This document shows positions 1 to 6,559 of a stretch of DNA of 16,498 nt, piece after piece. Numbering within the stretch: the first letter of the stretch is position 1; every line of letters begins with the position of its first letter. The stretch is from an uncultured Brachyspira sp. (GTDB lineage: Bacteria; Spirochaetota; Brachyspiria; Brachyspirales; Brachyspiraceae). Location of the stretch: assembly GCA_934725655.1 (NCBI GenBank), contig CAKVCJ010000013.1, positions 1 through 16,498 of the forward strand. The letters run 5' to 3'. A program made the translations under genes and the position numbers. The notes beneath the pieces were generated by a model, which saw only the letters and a program-made list of their open reading frames with translations, had not been told where the DNA came from and did not search any database.

Positions 1-77
1 TGTATGTATGTATGTATGTATGTATGTATGTATGTATGTATGTATGTATGTATGTATGTATGTATGTATGTATGTAT
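1..77. repeat. TGTA tetranucleotide microsatellite, cut by window start
   Basis: Nineteen uninterrupted copies of TGTA plus one base run from the first base of the window, so the true length is unknown. No copy carries a substitution, which points to recent expansion or active slippage. Read as protein, all frames of either strand through the repeat are free of stops (Cys-Met-Tyr-Val forward, Tyr-Ile-His-Thr reverse), so it could lie inside the end of an upstream gene; the + frame stays open to a TAA at 143-145. More simply it is intergenic. A length change that is not a multiple of three would shift any frame crossing it, which is how phase-variable loci work. It may also be where an assembly broke. 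Confidence 0.95.
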
Positions 78-313
78 CATTTTTAACAGCTATACTTATT
101 ATTGATGTTTATATCATAGCAGATTTATTTTATTTGTCAACTTAAATTCATATTTTTTATTACAGATAATAGTATAATAAAATTCTATTCGATTACAACT
201 GTATAAAAATATTTATTTTAAATAAAAACAACTATTTTTATAAAATCTTATAACTTTTTTATATAAAGATATGCTAAAATTATCTAAAAGCAGAAAAAAA
301 AGGGTTATGAAAA
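78..313 (+). promoter_or_regulatory. Non-coding leader with candidate late promoter
   Basis: This stretch is very AT-rich and has no convincing gene. I see no GC-rich terminator hairpin for an upstream gene. Towards its 3' end lies an operator-like dyad (238-253), then 21 bases, then a possible extended -10 element TGCTAAAAT (272-280; hexamer TAAAAT at 275-280), which would put the transcript start near 287. No good TTGACA-like -35 box is present at the usual spacing, consistent with a promoter that needs an activator. AAAGGG just before 305 is the ribosome binding site for the ATG at 314. Other AT-rich hexamers nearby could also serve as -10 boxes, so the exact start is uncertain. Confidence 0.45.
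235..253. promoter_or_regulatory. Operator-like dyad, copy 1 of a 19-base element
   Basis: The 19 bases TTTTTATAAAATCTTATAA recur exactly at 15313-15331. The core at 238-253 is TTATAA-AATC-TTATAA, a near-perfect 16-base palindrome with 7 of 8 pairs complementary, as expected for a dimeric DNA-binding protein. It would lie around -49 to -34 relative to the inferred start, where class II activators bind. Mu late promoters carry a C-protein site of the form TTAT-N6-ATAA at about this place; here the spacing is TTAT-N8-ATAA. The resemblance is suggestive only. Confidence 0.5.
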
Positions 314-1480
314 ATGAATATAATAAAAAAACCGTTTAGATTTTTAAAAAACTTAATGCGATGGTATGAGAAAGAGAGCGATAACAATTTAAGAGAAATA
401 AGAACTGAAGTTATAGAAAATGAATTATGGAAAAAAGCGGAAGAGAACTTTAATAAAAGAGGTCTCCCTATTCCTATGTATGAAAACCACGATAAAGACA
501 GCGTTGTAGGGCAAGTACATAAAATAGAGGCAAGAGATGACGGTCTTTATGTTACGGAGCATCAGCTGACAGACAAGGGGCTTGAATTGGTAAAAAACGG
601 AGAATATCCTTTGCCTTCAGGCGATTTTGTTCTGCATTATGATGATAACGGCAATATAATTGATTTGGAAGTGTTTGGAGTTTCATTAGTTAATAGCGAG
701 GGTGCTAAAGATGTAGAGCTTGTTACTATGAATAAACAAGGAGAGAAAATTCCTGTTTATAAAATAAAAATAAAACAAAATAAAGGAGATGTAAAAATGG
801 AAAAAGAAGAAATCTTTGAAATGCTTTTAGATGATGATTTTATAAAAGAACTGCCTGAAGAAGTTTGTAAAAAAATCATAGAGATTAGAACTAAAAAGCC
901 TGAAGAAGAGACTGAAGAAGCAGAAATGAATAGCGAAGAGGAAGAGAAAAAACAGAATAAAGAGGAAGAAGAGAAAAAAGAAACTGCCTCTCAAAACAAG
1001 GAAGAGGATAAACAAAAGTTGATAGAAGAGATTACAGCTATTATGAAGAATGCAGGTGCTAGCGAAGAAGATATTAGTACAGCTGTCAAAAAAATTGAAG
1101 AGTTGGCATCTAGTGAAACAGCAGAAATGAATAGCGAAGAAAAAGAGGATAAAGAGAAAAAAGAAGAAGACAAAAAAATAGAGGTTGAAACTCAAAATAA
1201 AGAAGAAGAGGAAGACAAAAAAGAGAGCACAGCTATGAGTAAGTTTGCTGATATGATAGCATCTCATGAGGCAAAAACAGGCTCTAAAGTAGTGCCTTCA
1301 AGCGTTAAGCCTGCGGTTAGTTTCTTAAAAAGAAATGTGAAGTATATGGGCAAAAGAGCAATAGAAGTTGCTTTTAAAGAGCTTGCTTTTTACGGCGGAC
1401 GCAAAATAGAGCAGGCATCTATGGGCAAAGAGAAAGAGCGTTCAGTAGGCGAAATAACAAAAGATTTGCTTAAATATTAA
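314..1480 (+). CDS. Mu gpI-like prohead protease fused to scaffold
   Basis: The product (388 residues) probably cleaves head proteins during capsid maturation. Residues about 35-140 resemble the Mu I-protein/prohead protease pattern: ENHD with His59, then GQVHKIEARDDGLYV, then YPLPSGDF with Ser102 as the likely nucleophile, then FGVSLVNSEG. Residues about 162-305 are extremely rich in Glu and Lys and probably coiled, typical of a scaffold. A more ordinary helical/basic end (about 308-388) may bind the capsid protein. The length is close to Mu gpI. The ATG at 314 is chosen for its AAAGGG site; a second ATG at 307 opens only 10 codons. It is the first gene of the operon and precedes the decoration and capsid genes, as expected. 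Catalytic residues are assigned by pattern only. Confidence 0.75.
   Translation: MNIIKKPFRFLKNLMRWYEKESDNNLREIRTEVIENELWKKAEENFNKRGLPIPMYENHDKDSVVGQVHKIEARDDGLYVTEHQLTDKGLELVKNGEYPLPSGDFVLHYDDNGNIIDLEVFGVSLVNSEGAKDVELVTMNKQGEKIPVYKIKIKQNKGDVKMEKEEIFEMLLDDDFIKELPEEVCKKIIEIRTKKPEEETEEAEMNSEEEEKKQNKEEEEKKETASQNKEEDKQKLIEEITAIMKNAGASEEDISTAVKKIEELASSETAEMNSEEKEDKEKKEEDKKIEVETQNKEEEEDKKESTAMSKFADMIASHEAKTGSKVVPSSVKPAVSFLKRNVKYMGKRAIEVAFKELAFYGGRKIEQASMGKEKERSVGEITKDLLKY
797..1480 (+). CDS. Nested in-frame scaffold protein (Mu gpZ / lambda Nu3 style)
   Basis: Codon 162 of the protease gene is an ATG preceded, eight bases away, by AAAGGAGAT (782-790). This is the same strong site used by the decoration, tube and chaperone genes here. 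Starting there gives 227 residues comprising just the Glu/Lys-rich coiled region and the C-terminal domain, without the protease. Mu makes gpZ from within gene I, and lambda makes Nu3 from within C, in this way, so that scaffold exceeds protease. The ribosome site and domain boundary coincide, which is what makes the call; expression itself is inferred. Confidence 0.7.
   Translation: MEKEEIFEMLLDDDFIKELPEEVCKKIIEIRTKKPEEETEEAEMNSEEEEKKQNKEEEEKKETASQNKEEDKQKLIEEITAIMKNAGASEEDISTAVKKIEELASSETAEMNSEEKEDKEKKEEDKKIEVETQNKEEEEDKKESTAMSKFADMIASHEAKTGSKVVPSSVKPAVSFLKRNVKYMGKRAIEVAFKELAFYGGRKIEQASMGKEKERSVGEITKDLLKY
920..1140 (+). repeat. Direct repeat inside the scaffold region
   Basis: The 20 bases GCAGAAATGAATAGCGAAGA occur exactly at 920-939 and 1121-1140, offset by 201 bases (67 codons) and in the same frame. 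Each copy encodes AEMNSEE followed by a similar Glu/Lys/Gln-rich stretch containing QNKEE. This looks like an old internal duplication that lengthened the scaffold coil. The rest of the two units has diverged. Confidence 0.7.
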
Positions 1481-1496
1481 AAGGAGATAAAGAATA

Positions 1497-1916
1497 ATGG
1501 CCAACAAATTATATTTTAATGTAAGCGATAAGTTAGTTATTGACGGCAATGACGGTTTATCTGTAGATTTAGCGACTGATTGGAATGATGTTGAATTAGC
1601 ATCTCCATTGTCAGTTGATGCTAAAGGTAAAGTTCATCCGTTTGTAACTGGAGAGACATTTATAGGTATTTTATCAAATAAATTGATTAAGAATACTGAT
1701 ATGGATGTTGCAGGTGTAAATGTTATAGAAGCAAGCTACTTAAAAGGCGGATATTATTTCTGGGTAAGGGCAAAAGGTGCTGTTGCTTTAGGAGACCCTT
1801 TAACTCCTGATGTTAAGGGATTTAAAAAAGCAACAGGCGATGACAAAATAGTAGGCTATGCTGTCAGCAAAGGAGCAGACGGCGAGGCAATTAGAATAAG
1901 AGGAGGTAATTACTAA
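1497..1916 (+). CDS. Capsid decoration (cement)-like protein, DUF2190-like
   Basis: A 139-residue protein predicted to be mostly beta strand, lying between scaffold and capsid genes where small head-decoration proteins are common. Phrases such as GGYYFWVRAKGAVALGDPL and KIVGYAVSKGADGEAIRI recall the DUF2190 family, in which a small beta barrel alternates Gly-Asp-Pro turns with a C-terminal VQL/IRI strand. The role would be to bind the outside of the capsid shell and stabilise it. The start has a textbook site, AAGGAGAT at 1481-1488. The stop overlaps the capsid ATG by one base (TAATG), so the two are probably translationally coupled. Family membership is from pattern memory only. Confidence 0.6.
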   Translation: MANKLYFNVSDKLVIDGNDGLSVDLATDWNDVELASPLSVDAKGKVHPFVTGETFIGILSNKLIKNTDMDVAGVNVIEASYLKGGYYFWVRAKGAVALGDPLTPDVKGFKKATGDDKIVGYAVSKGADGEAIRIRGGNY

Positions 1917-2881
1917 TGGCAGTTTCAGGAAGAGATATAGCACAGCTTGAGAGAGCAGTGTCAAATCAATTAGCGGCTTATAGCCAGACATCAGGAGCGA
2001 TATTTGACAAGCTTCCGCCTATAAAGGTAAATGCTTTAAATCAGCAGTTTCCTATTTTTAAAGGCATGGTTGGTTATAATCCTAACGGCAATCAGGGAGC
2101 AGGCGGAGACAGAGTTCAGACATTAATGGACCCTGTAGAGTACAGACCTGCCGCAGTGTTCTATACTGATAAAACTTTTGAGATACCTTTATCTACTAAA
2201 AGAGCTATGTCAGTATTAGATGACCCTGAAGGAAATGAGTTAGTAAGACTTGTTTCTCAAGGCGTGTCTGACAGTAAGTTTATAACTATGGATTATAATA
2301 TTCATAATGCTGTAAAATCGCAGAAATATGAAGCAGGCACTAATATTTTTACTATTGGAAATATTAATGCAGACACTGCAGGCGGCGGTTTCAGAGCGGC
2401 TATAAATAATGCTATCAGTTATTTGAAAAAAGTTCTCAAAGGAATGAATGCTAACAGAAATATTATCATAGCTATACCTGAAGAGGCATGGAATAAATTG
2501 ACAGCTTCACAAAAGCTAACCAACTTCTTTAACGGCTATGCACAAGAGAATGCACATTTTAATATGCAGACTATAAACGCAATATTCAGTCAGAATGCAG
2601 GCATAAATATTGATGTTCAAGTTGCAGGATTAAGATTTTTGGATGCCAGATATGAAAGCGGAGATGCTAATTTGGTTTGGGGCGAAGAATTAGAGTTCTA
2701 CTTATTCGTATCAACAAACTCATTAATGGCAGACAGGGCTTCAATAAAAAGACTTGAAGGCATAGAAAAGCTAAATGTATATATGCAGGGCAATACTACA
2801 AATGTGGCTTTCTATTGCGACTATGGTTATTACATTGATGTGCCTGAAGCATTCGCTAAAGTAACATTCACAGTTCAGTAA
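1916..2881 (+). CDS. Major capsid protein (HK97-fold type)
   Basis: At 321 residues, directly downstream of protease/scaffold and decoration genes, this is the best candidate for the shell protein. The N-terminal region (MAVSGRDIAQLERAVSNQLA) is helical, followed by a Gly/Asn-rich segment (about 55-67) that could be the E-loop area. The central part has an Asp/Asn-rich strand-helix pattern and the C-terminal half contains LEFYLFVSTNSLMADRASI and ends in beta (VTFTVQ), as in P- and A-domains. Its ATG overlaps the preceding stop and has AGGAGG at 1901-1906. A strong hairpin follows the gene. I cannot decide between Mu gpT-like and other capsid families from sequence alone. Confidence 0.8.
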   Translation: MAVSGRDIAQLERAVSNQLAAYSQTSGAIFDKLPPIKVNALNQQFPIFKGMVGYNPNGNQGAGGDRVQTLMDPVEYRPAAVFYTDKTFEIPLSTKRAMSVLDDPEGNELVRLVSQGVSDSKFITMDYNIHNAVKSQKYEAGTNIFTIGNINADTAGGGFRAAINNAISYLKKVLKGMNANRNIIIAIPEEAWNKLTASQKLTNFFNGYAQENAHFNMQTINAIFSQNAGINIDVQVAGLRFLDARYESGDANLVWGEELEFYLFVSTNSLMADRASIKRLEGIEKLNVYMQGNTTNVAFYCDYGYYIDVPEAFAKVTFTVQ

Positions 2882-2896
2882 AAAAAAGATACGGTT

Positions 2897-2928
2897 ATCA
2901 AAGCAGGATTATTTTATTCTGCTTTGAT
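2897..2928 (+). terminator. Hairpin after the capsid gene, partial terminator or RNA stabiliser
   Basis: ATCAAAGCAG (2897-2906) pairs perfectly with CTGCTTTGAT (2919-2928); three further pairs (G-T, A-T, T-A) extend the stem inward to 13 pairs around a 6-base loop. Only three T follow, so it is a weak intrinsic terminator at best. Placed between the most abundant virion protein and the next gene, it could lower downstream transcription or protect the capsid mRNA 3' end. The next gene has its own strong ribosome site at 2940-2947. Confidence 0.6.
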
Positions 2929-2953
2929 TTAATAATTAAAAGGAGATAGATAA

Positions 2954-3322
2954 ATGTATATCGGAAAATGCAATATAGATTTAATAGGTCATAATGTATT
3001 TGAAAAGACTTATGACTTGAAAAAAGATGCCATCTTTATAGCAAAAGACGGAGTGCTTCATAATGACATAAAAGCGAAAAATGTAAGCATATTGAAAATA
3101 ATAACAAGCAAGCCTGATACTGAATTAGATGAGTATTTAGTTTTTGAAAATGAAGAGAATAAGAAATGGATAGATATTGAATTGAACGGCGAAAATATTC
3201 AATCTTATGAAAAACTAAAAGAAGAGAATGAAAAGCTAAAGGAAGAATTGGAAGAGAAAAAAGGCGATACTGATAATACAGTGCCTGAAGAGAAAAAAGG
3301 TAAAGATAAAAAAGGCAAATAA
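2954..3322 (+). CDS. Hypothetical protein with charged helical tail, head-associated
   Basis: I do not recognise a family. The 122-residue product has an N-terminal half of short strands (MYIGKCNIDLIG, DAIFIAKDGVLHN) and a C-terminal half that is a charged heptad-like helix (EKLKEENEKLKEELEEKKG) ending in a very basic Lys/Gly tail (KGKDKKGK). Position directly after the capsid gene suggests a minor head or head-completion protein. A Lys-rich tail could touch DNA or the acidic scaffold. It starts at an ATG with AAAGGAGATAG upstream. Confidence 0.55.
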   Translation: MYIGKCNIDLIGHNVFEKTYDLKKDAIFIAKDGVLHNDIKAKNVSILKIITSKPDTELDEYLVFENEENKKWIDIELNGENIQSYEKLKEENEKLKEELEEKKGDTDNTVPEEKKGKDKKGK

Positions 3323-3325
3323 ATT

Positions 3326-3706
3326 ATGACTATAAATGTAACGGTTGATGATATAAAGATGTCTGCGAAGTTATTTGATTATGGAGACAATAAAGAAGCT
3401 AAACAAATAACTGATGAAGAAATATCTGTGCTTATTGAAAAAATTAAAACACAAATATTAAATTGGCTTAAAGATATTAATTTGGAAATTGGAGCAGAGT
3501 ATAACATTGAACGCTACATTATTTTAGAGACTGTAATTGCTTTAGCTTTAAGTAATTATAATGATAACAGTAAAACATATATAGAAGCATTAAAGCTTGA
3601 AAGAGACAGATTTGCTTCTATGATAGAGAAAAATGCTAAAAAGTTTGCTGCAAGCCGAAGCATACCTAAAATGCCGAGTTTGAATAAAGGAAATATTTTT
3701 CATTAA
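3326..3706 (+). CDS. Probable head-tail connector (adaptor) protein
   Basis: A 126-residue, mostly helical protein. Residues about 28-90 form a helical core (ISVLIEKIKTQILNWLKD ... YIILETVIALALSNY), as in HK97 gp6-type or DUF1320/Mu gp36-like adaptors that ring the portal. The end (about 108-126) is basic and extended, with SIPKMPSLNKG. It begins three bases after the previous stop, with only a weak site, and its stop overlaps the next ATG (TAATG). Position after the capsid and before the terminator candidates fits the standard order of head completion genes. The assignment rests mainly on size, fold type and order. Confidence 0.5.
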   Translation: MTINVTVDDIKMSAKLFDYGDNKEAKQITDEEISVLIEKIKTQILNWLKDINLEIGAEYNIERYIILETVIALALSNYNDNSKTYIEALKLERDRFASMIEKNAKKFAASRSIPKMPSLNKGNIFH

Positions 3707-4191
3707 TGGGTAATGAAAGCGTAGACAGAACTAACGAAAAGCTGTTAAAAACAATAGCTATTTTTAAATCAATAGAACAGAATGAAGCTTTAAAAAATAA
3801 ATGGTTAGAAGCTGTATTAAAAGCTTGGAGAAAAAAGGAAGTATTAGAGATAGCTAAATCTGGCGGAAGTATAATAGGTCAGCCTTTTAGAGATAAAAAA
3901 GGGGGCAAGCCTTATAAGAAATATAGAAAGTATAAAGTGCCTGTCGGCTGGTGTTTAGGTGTATGGAGCGGAGCGACATTATTTGCTTTAATGAAAGAAC
4001 AAGATACAGCAGGCATAAAAATAATAAAAAGAGTACAAAATGATGAAATAGAATACGGATATAGAGCTAGTCATCAATATATTAATTTTAATATAGGAGC
4101 AAGCGATAAGTTTTTGAAAGAGCAGACGGATATTTATGCTGATAAAGTACAAAAGTATATAGATAAAAGATTGAAAGGCTTAATGCAATGA
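3706..4191 (+). CDS. Probable neck / tail-completion protein (HK97 gp10 or Mu gpG type)
   Basis: The 161-residue product has a helical N-terminus (about 1-50), a basic Gly-rich loop (GGSIIGQPFRDKKGGKPYKK), a hydrophobic segment with a Ser-Gly (GWCLGVWSGATLFAL), then strands and a C-terminal helix (VQKYIDKRLKGLM). This layout and position match tail-completion or virion-morphogenesis proteins that cap the neck between connector and tail terminator. Its ATG overlaps the previous stop by one base, and its stop overlaps the next start as ATGA. I cannot confirm the family without a profile search. Confidence 0.5.
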   Translation: MGNESVDRTNEKLLKTIAIFKSIEQNEALKNKWLEAVLKAWRKKEVLEIAKSGGSIIGQPFRDKKGGKPYKKYRKYKVPVGWCLGVWSGATLFALMKEQDTAGIKIIKRVQNDEIEYGYRASHQYINFNIGASDKFLKEQTDIYADKVQKYIDKRLKGLMQ

Positions 4192-4715
4192 TAGATAAAA
4201 TAAAAGAAAGTTTATTGAATTATCTCGCAGATGATTACTTAGATAAGGATTGGAAAAAACAAGAGGGGCAGGGCAATTTCAATAAAAATATAGAAGATAA
4301 ATATAAAATACGCAATTTTAGTCTTGGAAACTTTAGGCAAATAGATAAAAACTTTTTATTAGTACAAATAAAATCTGTATCAGGCAATAAAGATGATTTA
4401 CTCGGTCAATTAGGGACTGTAAACTTCGGCACAAGCATAACAGTAAATACTTATATTGAATATGATGTAAAGCCTTCTAATTGTGCTTATGTGAGCGATT
4501 TATTTATTCAGACTTTATATGACAGATTACAGCAATTTATTTACAGCTATAGAGATAATTTAACGCCTGCAAGCCCTAATATTACAATAGAAAAATACTA
4601 CTCAAGTTCTCAAGGGAAAATGATTAATTTCAACAGTATAGACAAATTAATTATAGATGCGGATTTGAGTTTTGATTATAAAGTACAAGATTTAACTTTA
4701 GAGGAGATATTATGA
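4188..4715 (+). CDS. Probable tail terminator protein
   Basis: A 175-residue alpha/beta protein immediately upstream of the tail tube cluster, where the gpU-like tail terminator is normally found. It starts with a helix (MIDKIKESLLNYLADDYL), has a central strand region (FLLVQIKSV, INTYIEYDV-like at about 85-100), then a long helix (VSDLFIQTLYDRLQQFIY) and closing strands. The strand-helix-strand order agrees with terminator proteins, which form a ring that stops tube growth and joins the head. Start and stop both overlap neighbours by four bases (ATGA), so translation is likely coupled. Confidence 0.5.
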   Translation: MIDKIKESLLNYLADDYLDKDWKKQEGQGNFNKNIEDKYKIRNFSLGNFRQIDKNFLLVQIKSVSGNKDDLLGQLGTVNFGTSITVNTYIEYDVKPSNCAYVSDLFIQTLYDRLQQFIYSYRDNLTPASPNITIEKYYSSSQGKMINFNSIDKLIIDADLSFDYKVQDLTLEEIL

Positions 4716-4861
4716 AAGATATAAACGAATGGAATAAGTTTGTAAAAGAATACAGAAAAGAGAAAAAAGAAAGCAAGGAAATATTAAAGCAATTAGCTGA
4801 TAATAATAAAGACGAAAAAAATAAATTAAAAGACAAAGGAGATAAAAATGGCAATAACTGA
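4712..4861 (+). CDS. 49-residue Lys/Glu-rich micro-protein
   Basis: This small frame runs from an ATG that overlaps the terminator stop (ATGA) to a TGA at 4859-4861. It has an excellent ribosome site, GAGGAGAT at 4701-4708, five bases before the start. The product (MKDINEWNKFVKEYRK ... KDKGDKNGNN) is hydrophilic and helical. Its 3' end contains the tube gene's ribosome site (AAAGGAGAT) and overlaps the tube start by 14 bases, so one role of translating it may be to open or couple the tube gene start. I know no family. It could be a minor tail factor or simply a leader peptide. Confidence 0.6.
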   Translation: MKDINEWNKFVKEYRKEKKESKEILKQLADNNKDEKNKLKDKGDKNGNN

Positions 4862-6221
4862 TAGAGAGAAAAAAGGCTTAAAAGTATTTGTAGGAAGCGA
4901 ATATAATGTTAGAGTTGGAGAGAGTAAAAACAGTACAGAAAAATTAGATTTTACACAGCAAGGCAATATTCGTATGCTGTTTCCTACATCTAACAGCATA
5001 AAAAAAGAAGTGGAGATACTTGAAACAGCAAGAATAGGATTGCCTACTCCGTTAAAATTTTTAGGTAAAACTCAAATTACAGGAGATTTAGGCGATGTTG
5101 TAACGCCTAACGGCTCTGCTTGGTATTCTGATATGGTGTTCGGCGGTACTGTAAAAAGTTTAGAAAATAATCAGGCTCTTATATCTATTGAAAGCGAAGA
5201 TAAGTTTTTAATAAATATTACTAAAACAGAAAACAAAACTACTAAAGTTGATATTGTATTAGATGAGACAACTACAAAATCGGTAACTATAACTGAGGGC
5301 ATGACAGTTCAAGGCTTTATAGACGCAGTAAATGATTTTAAAGATGAAAGTAATGAGCAGTTGTTTTTAGCTGTACTTCATATAGGAGAGGGTACAGAAA
5401 TCCTTAATTTTGAAGGTACAGAAAATAATTATAATTGCAGTATTAGAGAGTTTTTTAGAGTTGGCGAATTATCAGAAGCTTATAAGAAAAAAATAGCCCC
5501 TTATATAAACTTTATTATTCCTCGCAGGGGAGAGGCAAGATATTTTAATATGTTAGTGTCTAGTCAAAGAGCGCCTGCAAGCTATCAATATTACGGCTGT
5601 AGGTTTTTATCTATGAATATGCAGTATCAAAACAATAACTTAACTAATCTGACAGCAAATATCTGGGGCGGTTATGTAGATGAATTTGAGGGCGAGCCTA
5701 CACAGGCAGAAATAGATGATGTTGCTGCTGCATTCGCACAGACTAACGGAAGAACAAAAGCATACGCCTGCAGGCAAAGAGCTACTACTATAGCAAGCAT
5801 GACTAATAATTTTGCTTGGACTGTAGAGCCTCAATGGAATATAAGCAATGAGCCTTATGAGATACCTGTAAGCAAATATACAGACAGCTACGATTTTGAA
5901 ATGATGTTTAACGAGCAGTCAAGAAACTTATTTGAAAAATATGTAAATGAGGGCAGAAATATTTCTATATTGCTTGACACTTCTGCTTTCAAAAGCGGTA
6001 AAGAATATAAGATAATAAAGAGCAGTAAAACTCTTTTAGGACAGCCTCAGTATCCAGATTTAGCGGACGGAGTTATACAGCTCACAGCATCAGGCTTTAC
6101 AGCAGTTGCAAGCATATCCGACCCTTATACTTCAATGATAATAGTAACAAGTGATAAAAAGTTTAAGACAACATATACGCAGGAAGAAATAGAAAAAGAC
6201 TTCCCTGCATTTTTAAAATAA
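4848..6221 (+). CDS. Major tail tube protein
   Basis: The 457-residue product fits the phage tail tube family: residues about 249-274 carry YGCRFLSMNMQYQNNNLTNL, the Gly-Cys-x-x-x-Ser strand pair typical of such proteins. Residues about 315-425 repeat a similar beta pattern (FAWTVEPQWNI, YDFEMMFNEQSRNLFEKYV, VIQLTASGF), suggesting two tube domains in one chain. Residues about 100-200 look like an inserted beta domain (VDIVLDETTTKSVTITEGMTV). The two-domain form recalls T5 pb6, of similar length, which builds trimeric rather than hexameric rings. A tail sheath was considered and not favoured. The start has AAAGGAGAT and lies inside the 49-codon frame. Confidence 0.7.
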   Translation: MAITDREKKGLKVFVGSEYNVRVGESKNSTEKLDFTQQGNIRMLFPTSNSIKKEVEILETARIGLPTPLKFLGKTQITGDLGDVVTPNGSAWYSDMVFGGTVKSLENNQALISIESEDKFLINITKTENKTTKVDIVLDETTTKSVTITEGMTVQGFIDAVNDFKDESNEQLFLAVLHIGEGTEILNFEGTENNYNCSIREFFRVGELSEAYKKKIAPYINFIIPRRGEARYFNMLVSSQRAPASYQYYGCRFLSMNMQYQNNNLTNLTANIWGGYVDEFEGEPTQAEIDDVAAAFAQTNGRTKAYACRQRATTIASMTNNFAWTVEPQWNISNEPYEIPVSKYTDSYDFEMMFNEQSRNLFEKYVNEGRNISILLDTSAFKSGKEYKIIKSSKTLLGQPQYPDLADGVIQLTASGFTAVASISDPYTSMIIVTSDKKFKTTYTQEEIEKDFPAFLK

Positions 6222-6241
6222 TTTTTTAAGGAGATATAAAG

Positions 6242-6559
6242 ATGTATAAAGATAATATTTTGAAATTCGCAAGCGGGCAGACTGTAGAAGTAATAACTAT
6301 AGAGGGGCAGGAGCAGAAGACATTAAGAAGACAGGGCGATTTGTCTAAATGGTTCGGCGAGAATGACACTATAGAGTTTGACGACAGTACAGAGGCTTTT
6401 ACTAAAACTAATTTGAATGACGGCTTGCTTGAAGTAGTAAAAAGGCTTGACATAAAAGTTTATAAAGACGGCTGTAAATTAAACTTAAATAAAGAGCCTT
6501 TCAAGATGACAAAAGAAATAGTCAGCTGTGTAGTTAGTTTTTTCGTATATGGGAGTTAG
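6242..6559 (+). CDS. Tail assembly chaperone, unshifted form (gpG-like)
   Basis: The 105-residue product lies between the tube and tape-measure genes, the invariant place of the lambda G/GT chaperones, which coat the tape measure during tail assembly and are absent from the virion. The sequence begins with short strands (YKDNILKFASGQTVEVITIEG) and continues with a helical part (FNLNDGLLEVVKRLDI-like). Only four residues follow the slippery site before the stop (TAG 6557-6559), as in other G genes. The start has AAGGAGATA at 6228-6236. Confidence 0.75.
   Translation: MYKDNILKFASGQTVEVITIEGQEQKTLRRQGDLSKWFGENDTIEFDDSTEAFTKTNLNDGLLEVVKRLDIKVYKDGCKLNLNKEPFKMTKEIVSCVVSFFVYGS

Noticed and set aside
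1..77. CRISPR or tRNA-like array at the window start
   Set aside because: The repeat is a plain four-base microsatellite without spacers or secondary structure; no CRISPR or tRNA was seen anywhere in the window.
307..339. Ten-codon frame starting at ATG 307 and overlapping the protease start
   Set aside because: The ribosome site is only about two bases from this ATG, which is too close; the same site is well placed for 314. It is probably incidental.
827..1267. Long reverse-strand open frame opposite the scaffold
   Set aside because: It is the antisense of a Glu/Lys codon run, giving Phe/Leu/Ser-rich protein without a credible ribosome site. All other genes are on the + strand.
1235..1480. 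A second nested start at codon 308 of the protease/scaffold gene
   Set aside because: There is a weak AAGAGAG upstream at suitable distance, but purine-rich stretches are everywhere in this Glu/Lys region, so it carries little weight.
4848..6221. Tail sheath protein of a contractile tail
   Set aside because: Length would allow it, but the Gly-Cys strand motif and duplicated tube pattern fit a tube protein, and no separate tube, spike or baseplate set of a myovirus follows.
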